Assembly (NCBI GenBank): GCA_905210415.1
Contig: CAJLWM010000003.1
Location: 7,140 to 71,139 of the forward strand
DNA from: an uncultured Prevotellaceae bacterium
GTDB taxonomy: Bacteria > Bacteroidota > Bacteroidia > Bacteroidales > Muribaculaceae
Length of the DNA stretch: 64,000 nt
Direction of reading: 5' to 3'
Shown: positions 25,679 to 35,938 of the stretch, piece after piece
How positions within the stretch are numbered: the first letter of the stretch is position 1
Layout of the letters: every line of letters begins with the position of its first letter
Translations under genes and position numbers: made by a program
Notes under the pieces: generated by a model
Seen by the model: the letters and a program-made list of their open reading frames with translations, nothing else
Told to the model about the DNA's origin: nothing
The model's database searches: none

Positions 25679-26911
25679 ATGAATTATCAACTCACAGCAC
25701 CCGCACGGGCAATCGCAGAAATCAGCCTACCAGCATCCAAGAGCATCAGCAATCGCGCTCTGATTCTCAATGCTCTGTGCTCTGTGCAATCGCATCTCAC
25801 CAACGTGGCTATTTGCGACGACACCGATGCTATGCAAAAGGCTCTCTCGTCAACAGCCGACGTTGTCAACATCGGTGCGGCAGGCACCGCAATGCGATTT
25901 CTCACCGCATATTTCGCCACCCAAGAGGGCCGAACAGTGACTCTCGACGGCAGTGAGCGCATGCGCCAACGCCCCATCGGCATCTTGGCTGACGCCTTAC
26001 GCCGCTGTGGCGCATCTATCCAATATCTCGGCAACGACGATTTCCCGCCACTACGCATCACAGGCAAAAGGCTGCATGCCGAGGTTGTGGAGATTCCCGG
26101 CAATGTGAGTTCGCAATACATCTCGGCTCTTCTGATGATTTCTCCGCTCATCGAGGGTTGCCGACGCATACGCCTCACCGGCGACATCATCTCACGCCCT
26201 TACATCGATATGACTCTCGCACTTATGGCGCAATTTGGCGTAGATGCCACGATGCACGACTGCGAAGTGGAGATTCCCGAAAACGCACGATATTCCGCGT
26301 CAGATTTCCTGATTGAGAGCGATTGGTCGGCGGCTTCATATTGGCTAGAAATGCAAGCCTTGATGCCGCAATCGCGCATTTCGCTCAAGGGACTATTTGC
26401 CAATAGTCTGCAGGGCGACAGCGCCGCTTTGCCACTATTCGAGACCTTTGGCGTGCAATCCTGCTCTTGCGGCACTTATCTTGACCTGCGCACCGAGCCC
26501 GTTGCAAACACGCCCATCGAAATGAATCTGATAAGCAACCCCGACATAGCGCAAACCATCGTGGTGACGGCTTGCCTGCTCAACCGCCCATTCCACATCA
26601 CGGGGCTGCAAACGCTAAAGATCAAAGAAACCGACCGAATTGAGGCGCTTCGATCGCAACTCGCCAAACTCGGCTTCGTCATCACCGTTGAAAGCGACTA
26701 CTCGCTGCGTTGGAACGGCGAGACCACTGAGCCACAAACCAATCCGCACATCGCCACATTCTGCGATCACCGCATGGCTATGGCTTTCGCACCGGCGGCT
26801 GTGCGCTTCCCCGGCATCGTCATCGACGACATCGAGGTGGTGAGCAAAAGCTACCCCGACTATTGGTTGCACCTCAAGCAGGCTGGATTTTCAATAACCG
26901 AACAGAAATAA
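25679..26911 (+). CDS. aroA: 3-phosphoshikimate 1-carboxyvinyltransferase (EPSP synthase)
   Basis: A 410-residue shikimate-pathway enzyme joining shikimate-3-phosphate and PEP. Visible signatures are PASKSISNRALIL (about 19-31), GAAGTAMRFLTAYFA (about 68-82), IKETDRIEALRSQLAKLG and CDHRMAMAFAP. It is slightly shorter than the E. coli enzyme, as usual in Bacteroidota. A small membrane protein follows after 22 bases. Confidence 0.95.
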   Translation: MNYQLTAPARAIAEISLPASKSISNRALILNALCSVQSHLTNVAICDDTDAMQKALSSTADVVNIGAAGTAMRFLTAYFATQEGRTVTLDGSERMRQRPIGILADALRRCGASIQYLGNDDFPPLRITGKRLHAEVVEIPGNVSSQYISALLMISPLIEGCRRIRLTGDIISRPYIDMTLALMAQFGVDATMHDCEVEIPENARYSASDFLIESDWSAASYWLEMQALMPQSRISLKGLFANSLQGDSAALPLFETFGVQSCSCGTYLDLRTEPVANTPIEMNLISNPDIAQTIVVTACLLNRPFHITGLQTLKIKETDRIEALRSQLAKLGFVITVESDYSLRWNGETTEPQTNPHIATFCDHRMAMAFAPAAVRFPGIVIDDIEVVSKSYPDYWLHLKQAGFSITEQK

Positions 26912-26933
26912 CAACCGAAATAACATTTACATT

Positions 26934-27356
26934 ATGATAGGAGCATTAATCATTCTTGCCGTTACCGTAATTACAGGCATCATCCTCTATACGTTTCACC
27001 GTGCCACCACCAAGGCTGGCGAAGAAGATATCGTTGTAGAGCCTAAGAGACCTGAGGGTTGCTGCGGACAGCACGAGGTGTGCGAAAAAGATTCGCTGAT
27101 ACAAGGCATCAGCAGCCAGATAGTATATTACGACGACCAAGAACTCGATGATTACCGTGGCACAGGTGCCGACGACTACACCGAGGAACAAATAGAACAA
27201 TTCCGCGACGTGCTCTACACACTGCAACGCGACGACGTGGCTGGCTGGGCGCGAAGCATACAAATGCGTGGCATCACGCTGCCTACTCCAATACACGACG
27301 AACTTATCATGCTCGTGGCAGAAATCCGCGAACAGAAGTCGCAGAATTTGCAGTAA
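26934..27356 (+). CDS. Small N-terminally anchored protein, unknown function
   Basis: A 140-residue protein with one N-terminal membrane helix (about 2-22), then a charged segment with GCCGQHEVCEK (three Cys and one His within about 10 residues, a possible metal or redox site) and an acidic C-terminal domain. Small proteins of this layout are common beside core genes in Bacteroidota. It lies between aroA and a metal-ABC permease, but no function can be assigned. Confidence 0.7.
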   Translation: MIGALIILAVTVITGIILYTFHRATTKAGEEDIVVEPKRPEGCCGQHEVCEKDSLIQGISSQIVYYDDQELDDYRGTGADDYTEEQIEQFRDVLYTLQRDDVAGWARSIQMRGITLPTPIHDELIMLVAEIREQKSQNLQ

Positions 27357-27373
27357 ATTTCATTCTACCGCGT

Positions 27374-27381
27374 TATTTTTG
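27374..27381 (+). promoter_or_regulatory. -7 box of the metal-ABC permease
   Basis: TATTTTTG, 27 bases before the ATG. Confidence 0.5.
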
Positions 27382-27408
27382 TAAATTTGCACCCTAAAAT
27401 TTCCTGAA

Positions 27409-28245
27409 ATGGACATACTCAATTACACATTCTTTCAGCATGCTCTGCTAGGAGTGATGTTTGTAAGCCTCGCCTCTGCCATCATAGGCACTTATGTGGT
27501 GAGCCGACGCATGGTGTTTATCACCGGCGGCATCACCCACGCTTGTTTCGGCGGACTGGGCCTTGGGTTCTACCTTGGCGCCAACCCTATTGCCATTGCC
27601 GGAGCGTTTGCCGTGGCATCGGCTGTGGGCGTGGAATGGATGGCTAATCGATATAAGGTGCGCGAAGACTCAGCCATCGGCGTGGTGTGGGCGCTTGGTA
27701 TGGCTCTCGGCACGATATTCATATTCCTCTCACCCGGCTATGTGCCCGAACTCACTTCGTTTCTCTTTGGCAACGTGCTCACCATCACCACCACCGACAT
27801 CGTGATGTTTGCAATATTCCTCGCCATTTTGCTACTGTTTTTCACCGCATTCTATCATCCGATAGTGTCGTGTGCCTTCGACCGCGATTTCGCCACCACT
27901 CGGGCTCTGCCTGCCAACGCCATCAATATGGCCATGACGGTGATGATAGCTGTGTGCATAGTGCTCACCATCCGCCTCATCGGCATCATGCTGCTCATGT
28001 CGCTGCTCACAATGCCTCAGATGATTGCCGAACTGTTTACCATACGCTTGCGCCCAATGATGGCAATCTCCGCCGCCGTGAGCCTCACCTGCTCTGTGCT
28101 CGGCCTATTCTGCTCCTATTGGATTGCAGTGCCAGCATCAGCCACCATCGTGCTGCTGCTTATCTCTGCCTACATCCTCGCCCGCATTGCCAAGCGTTTC
28201 AACCCAATTCGGGCATTAGGGCTTGGTAGGATTTCGGAGTTTTAG
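27409..28245 (+). CDS. Metal ABC transporter permease (ZnuB-like)
   Basis: A 278-residue inner-membrane permease of the ABC-3 family for Zn2+ or Mn2+, with about eight helices. Typical features are GGITHACFGGLGLG near 43-56 and the LLMSLLTMPQMIAELFT coupling region. No ATPase or binding protein is adjacent. The last 15 codons (NPIRALGLGRISEF and stop) come from the left end of repeat copy F, which therefore replaced the native C-terminus just after the last helix. Probably still functional. Confidence 0.88.
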   Translation: MDILNYTFFQHALLGVMFVSLASAIIGTYVVSRRMVFITGGITHACFGGLGLGFYLGANPIAIAGAFAVASAVGVEWMANRYKVREDSAIGVVWALGMALGTIFIFLSPGYVPELTSFLFGNVLTITTTDIVMFAIFLAILLLFFTAFYHPIVSCAFDRDFATTRALPANAINMAMTVMIAVCIVLTIRLIGIMLLMSLLTMPQMIAELFTIRLRPMMAISAAVSLTCSVLGLFCSYWIAVPASATIVLLLISAYILARIAKRFNPIRALGLGRISEF

Positions 28246-28384
28246 AAGTGTAGATTTTGGTTGCATTTTAATGAGTAATAGCAAGCTATTGCGAGTTAAA
28301 AACAAACAAAAGATACCTTATAAAAACCGAAAGACTCCAAGCAGTAGAAAAAACTTACATATACGTCCTAATGCCGATTTGGGT
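28202..28384. repeat. Palindromic repeat copy F
   Basis: A 183-bp family member flanked by TCA on both sides (28199-28201 and 28385-28387). It overlaps the 3' end of the permease gene. Confidence 0.88.
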
Positions 28385-28403
28385 TCAAGCAATAATACTG
28401 CAC

Positions 28404-28441
28404 AAAAAAGCGGTGCAGCGCCATTCTTAGCACCACACCGC
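28404..28441 (-). terminator. Terminator of the beta-barrel protein gene
   Basis: On the minus strand a stem GCGGTG...CACCGC with inner GTGC/GCAC-type pairs is followed by T6. Confidence 0.75.
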
Positions 28442-28459
28442 ACATGTATTCTTATACCC

Positions 28460-29050
28460 TTATTTTAGTTTGAATTTATAGCCTACAGTGAGCATCACAG
28501 CGTTGCTATTGCTTGATTCGTCATCAAACACAAGAGCGTGAGTTACGCCCCAATTGAAACGTGCATCTATCTGGATGTTGCTGAATTCGTATGACAAACC
28601 GATTGGCACTGCAAGCGCAAAATTCTTTGACATGTCGCCCAAGCCTGCTTCCACCGATGTATTGCCCTTAGCTGCTTTTGCCTTGTCGTTAACAAGGAAA
28701 CCAGGTTGCAAACCGATCTTAAATGCAAGACCCTTGGTCAAATATACGTTGGCAAGCAATGGAATGTTGATATAATCCAGCTTAATTGTAGCCTTAGCTC
28801 CTTCATCACTACCCTTGCAGCCTTGTTGTGAATAGAGCACACCTCCCGACAAAGCAACCTTATCAGTCAACTGATATTCCAACTCTGTACCAATCACCAA
28901 GCCAACGCGCGCATCGCTGCCATCTGCATTTGTCATCATACCGATGTTCAAACCTGCCATAGGGCGAATGCTCACGCCACCCACTTCACTTTGTGCCTTT
29001 ACTGACACAAACGCAAGCAAAAGACTTGCAACAATTAAAATTTTTTTCAT
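28460..29050 (-). CDS. Outer-membrane beta-barrel protein (porin family)
   Basis: A 196-residue exported protein. A signal peptide (about 1-19, ending VKA) is followed by alternating hydrophobic/polar strands typical of an 8-stranded barrel of the OMP_b-brl type, ending in KFKLK. It is a single gene with a terminator. The ligand or role is unknown; small barrels of this kind are abundant in Bacteroidota outer membranes. Confidence 0.82.
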   Translation of the reverse strand: MKKILIVASLLLAFVSVKAQSEVGGVSIRPMAGLNIGMMTNADGSDARVGLVIGTELEYQLTDKVALSGGVLYSQQGCKGSDEGAKATIKLDYINIPLLANVYLTKGLAFKIGLQPGFLVNDKAKAAKGNTSVEAGLGDMSKNFALAVPIGLSYEFSNIQIDARFNWGVTHALVFDDESSNSNAVMLTVGYKFKLK

Positions 29051-29174
29051 ATCACTAATTTTTTAGTTTATAACAAAAGCAAATTTATACACTATTCTCA
29101 ATACTTACAATATCTTTTCATTAAATTATTGGTATATTTTTCCTCTAGTTCTGTCATTTTCCTCCAAAAAGTGA

Positions 29175-29182
29175 TAACTTTG
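29175..29182 (+). promoter_or_regulatory. Possible promoter of the SprE/PorW-like gene
   Basis: TAACTTTG about 140 bases before the TTG start. The leader in between has no recognised element. Confidence 0.4.
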
Positions 29183-29320
29183 AATAGCGGTTTTGCACAA
29201 TCCCAGTTACCGCATATGCATTCACCTGCATTAATGGAGTTGGGGCTTTAATGACTTTGCTTTTATCGAAAGCAATTTCACGGCAAATTCCACGTTATAA
29301 CATATAAACTAACAAACAGT

Positions 29321-32131
29321 TTGAGACGTCTTTTCAACAACATATTATCGATAGCTGCCATCGCAGCCGTGTTATCGCTATGCGCATGCAGCACCAAGAA
29401 AAACACGGCAAGCACCCGCTTTTGGCAAGCATTCAACACGCGCTACAACGTCTACTACAATGGCGCCACCCACTACGACGAGCAAATCAAGCTCACCGAG
29501 GAATATGAAGACGACTACTCGAAGCGTCTGCTCATACACCCTGCCGAAGCTCACGCGATAGAAAAAGCCAACAAACCCGCTGGCTCCTACGACCGCACTA
29601 TCGAAAAGATGCAAAAAGCCATAGCGCTGCACTCCATAAAGAAAAAACCTCGCCGCAAAGGTGGCAAAACCACCGAGAAACAGAAGCAATGGCTCAAGCG
29701 CGACGAGTACAACCCCTTCTTGCACAACGCTTGGATGCTACTCGCAAAGGCCGAATACATGAAGGGCGATTTCCTCAGTTCGGCTGCCACTTTCCACTAC
29801 ATCAGCCGCCACTTCACTTGGATGCCCGACCTCGTTGCCGACGCTCAGCTGTGGGAGGTGATGAGCTATTGCGCCATGGGCTGGAACACCGAGGCCGACA
29901 ATATCCTCGTGCACGTGCACCCCGAAAAACTTAAAGGCAAAAAGCATATATACCTCTACAATCTGGCTTCTGCCAACTACTACATACGCGAACGACAATT
30001 CGGCACTGCCATTCCTCACCTCGAGGAAGCGGCCAAGCGTGCCGGCGGTGCGCAAAAAGTGCGCCTCAACTTCCTCCTCGGCCAGCTCTATGCCAACGAG
30101 GGCAACAACGAGAAAGCCTACCGCGCATTCGGCAAGGCAAGCGGCAGTTCGCGTGCGTCATACTACACAAAATTCAACGCCCGCATCCGCCAGAGCGCCG
30201 TCACCACCGGCAAGAATATCGACGGCGAGGTGAAAAGCCTTAAGCGCATGACCCGACTGGGCCGCAACAAGCAATACCTCGACCAAATCTACTATGCCAT
30301 CGGCAACCTCTATCTGGCGAAGCGCGACACCACACAAGCCATTGCCAACTATCTGCAATCAGTGAAGAAAAGCGAGCGCAACGGCATCGACAAAGCAATA
30401 GCACAAATCACCCTTGGCGGCATCTATTTCGACCGTCACCAATACGATTTGGCGCAGCCCTGCTATTCAGAAGCCATCACCCAGCTCGACGAGGAATACC
30501 CCAACTATAAGCTACTCAAAAAGCGAAGCGACGTGCTCGACGAGTTGGCTGTGTATTCGCAAAACGTCACCCTGCAAGACTCTCTGCTCCGACTTGCCAA
30601 ACTCACTCCCGAAGAGCAGCGCAAGGTAGTGCAACGCATCATCGACGACCTGCGCCGACGCGAGAAAGAAGAGCGAGACGCTGCCGAGCAAGAAGAGCGC
30701 TTGGCTCAAGCCAACTCCATGAGTTCGCAGTTGGGCAACAACAATGCCAATCAGCCCACACAATTCAATATCAACAACGACAATTCTTGGTATTTCTACA
30801 ACACTGCCACCAAGAACGCCGGCAAAACGCAATTCCAGAAGATGTGGGGCAACCGCAAACTGGAAGACAACTGGCGACGTCGCAACAAAAACGTGTTCTC
30901 GCTCAACGAAGATGACTCCCAAACCGCCAGCAACGACGATTCGGCAGCTTCATCAAGCAGCGACAACACAAATCAAGGCGAACAATCCGACGAGGAAAAG
31001 GAGAAAGAGCGTCAAGCCAACGACCCTCACAACCCTGAGTATTACCTCCGTCAGATACCTTCTACCGCCGAGGAAATCGCCACAAGCAACGACGTGATTC
31101 AAGAGGGGCTATACAACATGGGCATCATTCTCAAAGACAAACTTGAGGACTTCAACAGCGCCGAAGCCGAATTCAACACCTTGCTGACGCGCTACCCCGA
31201 CAACGTATATCGCCTCGACACTTACTACAACCTCTACCTGATGTATATGCGACAGGGCAACACCGCGGCTGCCGAGCGCTATCGCGTGCTCATCACCACC
31301 GATTTTGCCGACTCAAACTATGGCAAGGCGATGAAAGATCCTAACTATATCGACAATCTCCGAGCAATGAACGACGTGGAGCAACAAGCTTACGCCAAAG
31401 CCTACGAGGCGTATATCAACAATCGCAACCAAGAGGTGCACGAGGCCTACGACGACATGAAGAAGAAATATCCGCTCTCGAAGATTATGCCTAAATTTAT
31501 GTTTATCGACGCCCTTGCTTACGTCACCGAAAACAACGAGGCCAAATTTAAATCTGGCCTTAAGGAACTGCTCGAACGCTATCCTGAGACCGACATCACC
31601 CCTACCGCTTCGGGTATGCTCAAGCAACTGAACAGCGGCAAGAAAATACATAGTGGCGACGTGAACACCCGCGGCTTACTGTGGGCTTCACGCCTCACAT
31701 CTGATAGCACTGCCAACGCCACGGCGCAACAAGTGACGCCGTTTAGCGACGATGTCAACCAGCCACACGTGTTCTTGCTGGCTTACCCTACCGACAGCGT
31801 TTCGGCCAACGACGTGCTATACAAGGTGGCTTACCACAACTTCACCAAATATGTGGTGAAGGACTTCGACCTCGAGCAGATGACCTTCGGACAAATAGGC
31901 CTACTGCTCGTGAAGGGCTTCCAAAACTACGATGAACTGCTGCAATACCGCACAATCTTTGAGCAAGACGAGACTCTCAAGCAACTGCCTAAACAGGTGC
32001 GCATAGTGCTCATCAGCGCAAGCAACCTCAGCATCCTCCTCAACGAGGGACGCTCGCTCGAAGACTACTTCATCTATCAAGAGCAACGCAATGCCGAGAA
32101 AGTGGAGGGCAAGGCCGATCCAACGCCATAA
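29321..32131 (+). CDS. TPR lipoprotein, SprE/PorW-like
   Basis: A 936-residue lipoprotein. It must start at the TTG at 29321, because only this gives the signal peptide and lipobox (LSLCAC, Cys about residue 23) and no in-frame ATG exists nearby. Tetratricopeptide-like helices fill about residues 150-450 and 590-800. A low-complexity Ser/Asn/Asp/Glu stretch lies near 510-570. Length, lipobox and TPR layout, and the position directly before porX, fit SprE/PorW, a lipoprotein tied to type IX secretion in other Bacteroidota. No T9SS core gene is in the window, so the function here is open. Confidence 0.75.
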   Translation: MRRLFNNILSIAAIAAVLSLCACSTKKNTASTRFWQAFNTRYNVYYNGATHYDEQIKLTEEYEDDYSKRLLIHPAEAHAIEKANKPAGSYDRTIEKMQKAIALHSIKKKPRRKGGKTTEKQKQWLKRDEYNPFLHNAWMLLAKAEYMKGDFLSSAATFHYISRHFTWMPDLVADAQLWEVMSYCAMGWNTEADNILVHVHPEKLKGKKHIYLYNLASANYYIRERQFGTAIPHLEEAAKRAGGAQKVRLNFLLGQLYANEGNNEKAYRAFGKASGSSRASYYTKFNARIRQSAVTTGKNIDGEVKSLKRMTRLGRNKQYLDQIYYAIGNLYLAKRDTTQAIANYLQSVKKSERNGIDKAIAQITLGGIYFDRHQYDLAQPCYSEAITQLDEEYPNYKLLKKRSDVLDELAVYSQNVTLQDSLLRLAKLTPEEQRKVVQRIIDDLRRREKEERDAAEQEERLAQANSMSSQLGNNNANQPTQFNINNDNSWYFYNTATKNAGKTQFQKMWGNRKLEDNWRRRNKNVFSLNEDDSQTASNDDSAASSSSDNTNQGEQSDEEKEKERQANDPHNPEYYLRQIPSTAEEIATSNDVIQEGLYNMGIILKDKLEDFNSAEAEFNTLLTRYPDNVYRLDTYYNLYLMYMRQGNTAAAERYRVLITTDFADSNYGKAMKDPNYIDNLRAMNDVEQQAYAKAYEAYINNRNQEVHEAYDDMKKKYPLSKIMPKFMFIDALAYVTENNEAKFKSGLKELLERYPETDITPTASGMLKQLNSGKKIHSGDVNTRGLLWASRLTSDSTANATAQQVTPFSDDVNQPHVFLLAYPTDSVSANDVLYKVAYHNFTKYVVKDFDLEQMTFGQIGLLLVKGFQNYDELLQYRTIFEQDETLKQLPKQVRIVLISASNLSILLNEGRSLEDYFIYQEQRNAEKVEGKADPTP

Positions 32132-32234
32132 CCTCGCGAATGGCGCCAACCTGCTGACGCCGCACTCGCATTTTTTCACCATTTCATCTTGCCTAAGCGT
32201 GAAAATTATTCTTGCTTGAACAGACTCATTGCAC

Positions 32235-32242
32235 TATCTTTG
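32235..32242 (+). promoter_or_regulatory. porX promoter -7 box
   Basis: TATCTTTG, 20 bases before the ATG. Confidence 0.55.
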
Positions 32243-32262
32243 CATAAAACTCTATAAGCATT

Positions 32263-33807
32263 ATGACTCAAGGTGTAATTCTCTGGGCTGACGACGAAAT
32301 CGATTTGCTCAAACCACATATTCTGTTTCTCCGTGCCAAAGGCTACGAAGTAGTGACCGTATCAAATGGCCGCGACGCTCTCGACGCCGCTGCCAACCAC
32401 CCTTTCGACCTCATCATCCTCGATGAGAATATGCCTGGCATCAGCGGCTTGGAAACCCTCACGCAAATCAAAATCACTCTGCCCAATGTGCCTGTGATTA
32501 TGATCACAAAGAGCGAAGAGGAAAACATCATGAACCAAGCAATCGGCAACAAAATCGCCGATTACCTTATCAAACCAGTCAACCCTAACCAGATACTGCT
32601 GTCGATCAAGAAAAACTTGCACAGCAGCGCCATCGTGTCGGCTCAAGCCACCAACGACTATCAACAAGAATTTCAGAAAATATCGATGGCCATAAGCAAT
32701 GCCAACACCATCGACGATTGGTATGAAATCTACAACATGCTCGTGCACTGGGAGCTCAAACTCTCTGCTGCAGAAACCAATATGGACGAACTGCTGCAAA
32801 TGCAGAAAACCGAGGCCAACAACACTTTCGCAAAATTTGTGAAGCGCAACTACGAGACATGGATCACCACGCCTCAGCACCCGCTCATGAGCCACGAGGT
32901 GTTTCGCAGCAAGATATTCCCGCTGCTCGACCAGGGCGAGAAGGTGTTCTTCATCGTGATTGACAATTTCCGCCTCGACCAATGGCGCACAGTGTCGCAC
33001 CTGCTCAGCGAGCATTTCTCGGTGGTGGAAGATGCCATATACACATCTATCCTCCCTACCGCCACTCAATATGCCCGCAATGCCATCTTCTCGGGCCTGA
33101 TGCCTGTGCAAATATCTAAGATGTTCCCCGACCTGTGGGTCGACGAAGACGAGGAAGAAGGCAAGAACCTCAACGAAAGCCCTCTTATTCAGACTATACT
33201 TGAGCGCTATCGCAAGAATTACAAGTTCTCCTACACAAAAATCAACGATACCGCCGCTGGCGAATCGCTTCTAAGCCGATTTAATTCGCTCTCGCAATAC
33301 TACCTCAACGTGGTGGTGCTAAACTTTGTGGATATGCTCTCACACGCACGCACCGAGAGCAAGATGATTCGCGAACTGGCTTACAGCGACGCTGCCTATC
33401 GCGGACTCACCGAGTCGTGGTTTAAGCACTCCACTACCATGGAACTGTTCCGACGTATTGCCGAGAAGGGCTACAAGGTGGTGCTCACCACCGACCACGG
33501 CACCATACGCGTGAACAACCCTGTGAAGGTGATTGGCGATAAAAACGTAAACACCAACCTGCGCTACAAGGTGGGCAAAGCGCTCAACTACAATCCTAAG
33601 CAGGTGTATGAGATAAAGAAACCTTTGGCATTCGGACTCCCTTCGCCAAACATCTCATCAACATATATTTTCGCCACAAACCGCGATTTTATCGCTTATC
33701 CCAACAACTACAACTACTACGCACAATACTACAACAACACCTTCCAGCACGGCGGCATATCAATGGAAGAGATGCTTGTGCCAATAGTCACTCTCGCCGC
33801 CAAATAA
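32263..33807 (+). CDS. porX: PorX-type response regulator with PglZ phosphatase domain
   Basis: A 514-residue two-domain protein. The receiver domain (about 1-125) has the phospho-acceptor Asp in LIILDENMPG, Thr/Lys in MITKSEEE and the conserved Lys in LIKPVN. The rest is an alkaline-phosphatase-fold PglZ domain with FIVIDNFRLDQWR, LTTDHGTIRV and HGGISMEEMLVP metal-site motifs. This combination is PorX, which in other Bacteroidota acts with the PorY kinase and influences T9SS gene expression and nucleotide signalling. In related genomes tsaE usually follows directly; here a 2.3-kb insertion intervenes. Confidence 0.9.
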   Translation: MTQGVILWADDEIDLLKPHILFLRAKGYEVVTVSNGRDALDAAANHPFDLIILDENMPGISGLETLTQIKITLPNVPVIMITKSEEENIMNQAIGNKIADYLIKPVNPNQILLSIKKNLHSSAIVSAQATNDYQQEFQKISMAISNANTIDDWYEIYNMLVHWELKLSAAETNMDELLQMQKTEANNTFAKFVKRNYETWITTPQHPLMSHEVFRSKIFPLLDQGEKVFFIVIDNFRLDQWRTVSHLLSEHFSVVEDAIYTSILPTATQYARNAIFSGLMPVQISKMFPDLWVDEDEEEGKNLNESPLIQTILERYRKNYKFSYTKINDTAAGESLLSRFNSLSQYYLNVVVLNFVDMLSHARTESKMIRELAYSDAAYRGLTESWFKHSTTMELFRRIAEKGYKVVLTTDHGTIRVNNPVKVIGDKNVNTNLRYKVGKALNYNPKQVYEIKKPLAFGLPSPNISSTYIFATNRDFIAYPNNYNYYAQYYNNTFQHGGISMEEMLVPIVTLAAK

Positions 33808-33849
33808 CCACTATAGCGACAATTCTGCCGGCATAGCGCCAAAGACATT

Positions 33850-33886
33850 GCCCGATGCTCTGCCTCTCAGAGGTTGCGCATCGGGC
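33850..33886 (+). terminator. Hairpin after porX
   Basis: A 9-bp stem GCCCGATGC/GCATCGGGC with a long loop and only a weak T tail. Confidence 0.55.
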
Positions 33887-33928
33887 TTATACATATCTGA
33901 TATTTACATAGTCACAATCCGGGTACAG

Positions 33929-33962
33929 AAAAGGCTGTGCCACAATCTCTTGCAACACAGCC
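33929..33962 (-). terminator. Terminator of the truncated outer-membrane gene
   Basis: A stem GGCTGTG/CACAGCC; on the minus strand it is followed by CCTTTTCTG. Confidence 0.6.
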
Positions 33963-34009
33963 CACGATATACAAACGTTTAATTTGATCTAATTCCCTAT
34001 ATTTATCGA

Positions 34010-34551
34010 TTAGAGTGTCAACAAATTCACTGCAACTCCATAATATCCTCTGTTAGCTTGTGGGTTCCACATAGCTGTAGCAGTGATAGGAAGCGGATGG
34101 TTACCAACTTTCAACTTATATGTTACGTTCAAACGAACATCGTTGATACCGCCTTCGTTGCCGTAGAATGTTTCGCGCTTCTTGCCTTCATCGTTTACAG
34201 TTGGCTTGAATGCGAAGTTACCACCTACTGAAGGAGTAACGGCGAACTTGTCGTTCTCATATACTGTGTATGAAGCTTGAACGAAAGTAGAATAGCGTTG
34301 AGTATCCTTAACCTCCCCATTTGTAGTGCCACGGTCGCTACCAGCGATGATAGTTGACCAGTAGAGAGTCAAAGGAATCTTGCTGAAATTATAGTTGAAG
34401 CTCAAATCAAGGAAGTGACCAGTAGTGCGGCAGTTGTAGTTGAAAATCTTTGCTGCATCGCCTTCTGCATTTGTGAAGTTCCAGATATCCCACAATGCTA
34501 CTGTGAATCCACCGATAGAATAAGATGCGAAGTAGTCGAATTCCTTATATC
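34010..34551 (-). pseudogene. Outer-membrane protein, C-terminal fragment cut by an IS
   Basis: The reading frame runs from the IS boundary at 34551 (EFDYFASYSIGGFTVALWDIWN) to 34010, about 180 residues of an outer-membrane beta-barrel ending in VAVNLLTL. The N-terminal half is missing. It does not reappear on the other side of the IS, where the tsaE leader begins, so a deletion or rearrangement accompanied insertion. The first ATG-type start (34495) lies inside the barrel and is not a true start. Confidence 0.75.
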
Positions 34552-34585
34552 ACTGTCCGCTAAAAGTTATCGACTACCTAAAATT

Positions 34586-34617
34586 AAGGCTGGCATCCTC
34601 GCTTGGATGTCAGCCTT
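34586..34617 (+). terminator. Read-in blocking hairpin of the IS, left end
   Basis: AAGGCTGGCATCC pairs with GGATGTCAGCCTT (one G-T pair), then T5. It lies between the inverted repeat and the transposase promoter (TTACTTTG, 34625). The element at 63850 has a similar hairpin at the same place. Confidence 0.7.
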
Positions 34618-34657
34618 TTTGTGTTACTTTGCTTTTACCACAAAAACTAAAATAACT

Positions 34658-35872
34658 ATGGGCAAAAGCACACATTTTTTCGGACAGCCGGTATATGGTC
34701 AGCTAATAAACTGCCTCAACAAGGATAAGATTATTGAAATGAGCCGCAAACATGGGGGTGAACGCTATGTTAAGAGTTTTGATGGGTGGCATCACCTGCT
34801 AACTATGCTCTATGCCGTGATTATGCATTTCGACTCACTGCGTGAGATAGAAGCATCTATGCTCGCAGAAGTTCGCAAACTGGCCCATGTAGGTATGGAA
34901 TGTATTCCCAGACGCAGCACTTTGTCTGACGCAAACTCCAGACGCTCAGAGAGATTCTTCGAAGACGTCTATCGCGACCTATACGAACCCAACAAGGCCG
35001 AACTTAACTCGGACAGCCGAAAAAACACTTGTGAGACATGGATGAAGAAACTCCGAATCATAGATTCCACTACTATATCTCTGTTTTCCAACGTTTTGTT
35101 CAAGGGCGTTAGCCGTCATCCAAAGACAAGCAAGAAGAAGGGCGGCATTAAAGTACATACCATCATCAACGCCAATGAATGCGTGCCGTGCGATGTGAAG
35201 TTCACGTCCGCTGCTACAAACGACTCCTTTATGCTTGCCCCCTGTTAATACCCCAACTATAGCCTTGTGGCTATGGACAGAGCATATATTAACTATGAAA
35301 AGTTTGAGATGCTGACCGAAAGAAACGTGGTCTATGTGACCAAGTTGAAGAAAAATCTCACATACGAAGTGCTAGAGGACTGTATGGATATGACCGAGGA
35401 TGGGAAGATGAAATATAGGGAGCAGGTGGTTGTGTTCCGCAAGGGTGAAATAAACCATATTACAAGAATAATCACCTATGTGGACATCAAGAAAGGCAAA
35501 CAGCCAAAGCTCATACGCCTGCTCACTAATGATTTCGACTTGAGTCTGGATGATATAGTGCTGATTTACAAAAGAAGATGGCTTATCGAGTCGCTCTTCA
35601 AACAAATAAAGCAAAATTTCCCTCTCAGATATTTTTATGGAGAGAGCGCAAATGCCATCAAGATCCAAATATGGGTCACATTAATAGCAAATCTTCTCAT
35701 GACATTACTGCAAAAGCGTTTGAATCGCTCCTGGAGTTTCTCCGGATTGGCTACAATGGTAAGGATTGTACTCATGTACTACATCAATCTCAATAATTTC
35801 TTTGAAAGGCCTGACGAAGACCTCAAACGCATGCTGCAAGAGGCGGCTGAAGAGCCACCAAATGGGATATAA
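34658..35872 (+). pseudogene. IS4-family transposase with internal stop
   Basis: About 404 codons starting MGKSTHFFGQPVYG. The N-terminal domain is of DUF4372 type, followed by a DDE transposase. The first Asp is in IIDSTTISLF, the second region is VAMDRAYI, and the last Glu is in RRWLIESLFKQIKQNFPLRYFYG. A TAA at 35246-35248 interrupts the frame just before the second catalytic block. Both sides stay in the same frame, so this is a single nonsense change, not a frameshift. The copy is presumably inactive unless the stop is read through. Confidence 0.88.
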
Positions 35873-35908
35873 TTCCTAAGGTGGGGTCTTGTCTGATCAT
35901 ATAAGTTA

Positions 35909-35938
35909 GCCCAACTCATGTCTATCAACGAGTTGGGC
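35909..35938 (+). terminator. Terminator of the IS transposase
   Basis: A perfect 9-bp stem GCCCAACTC/GAGTTGGGC inside the right end of the IS, without a T run. Confidence 0.55.
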
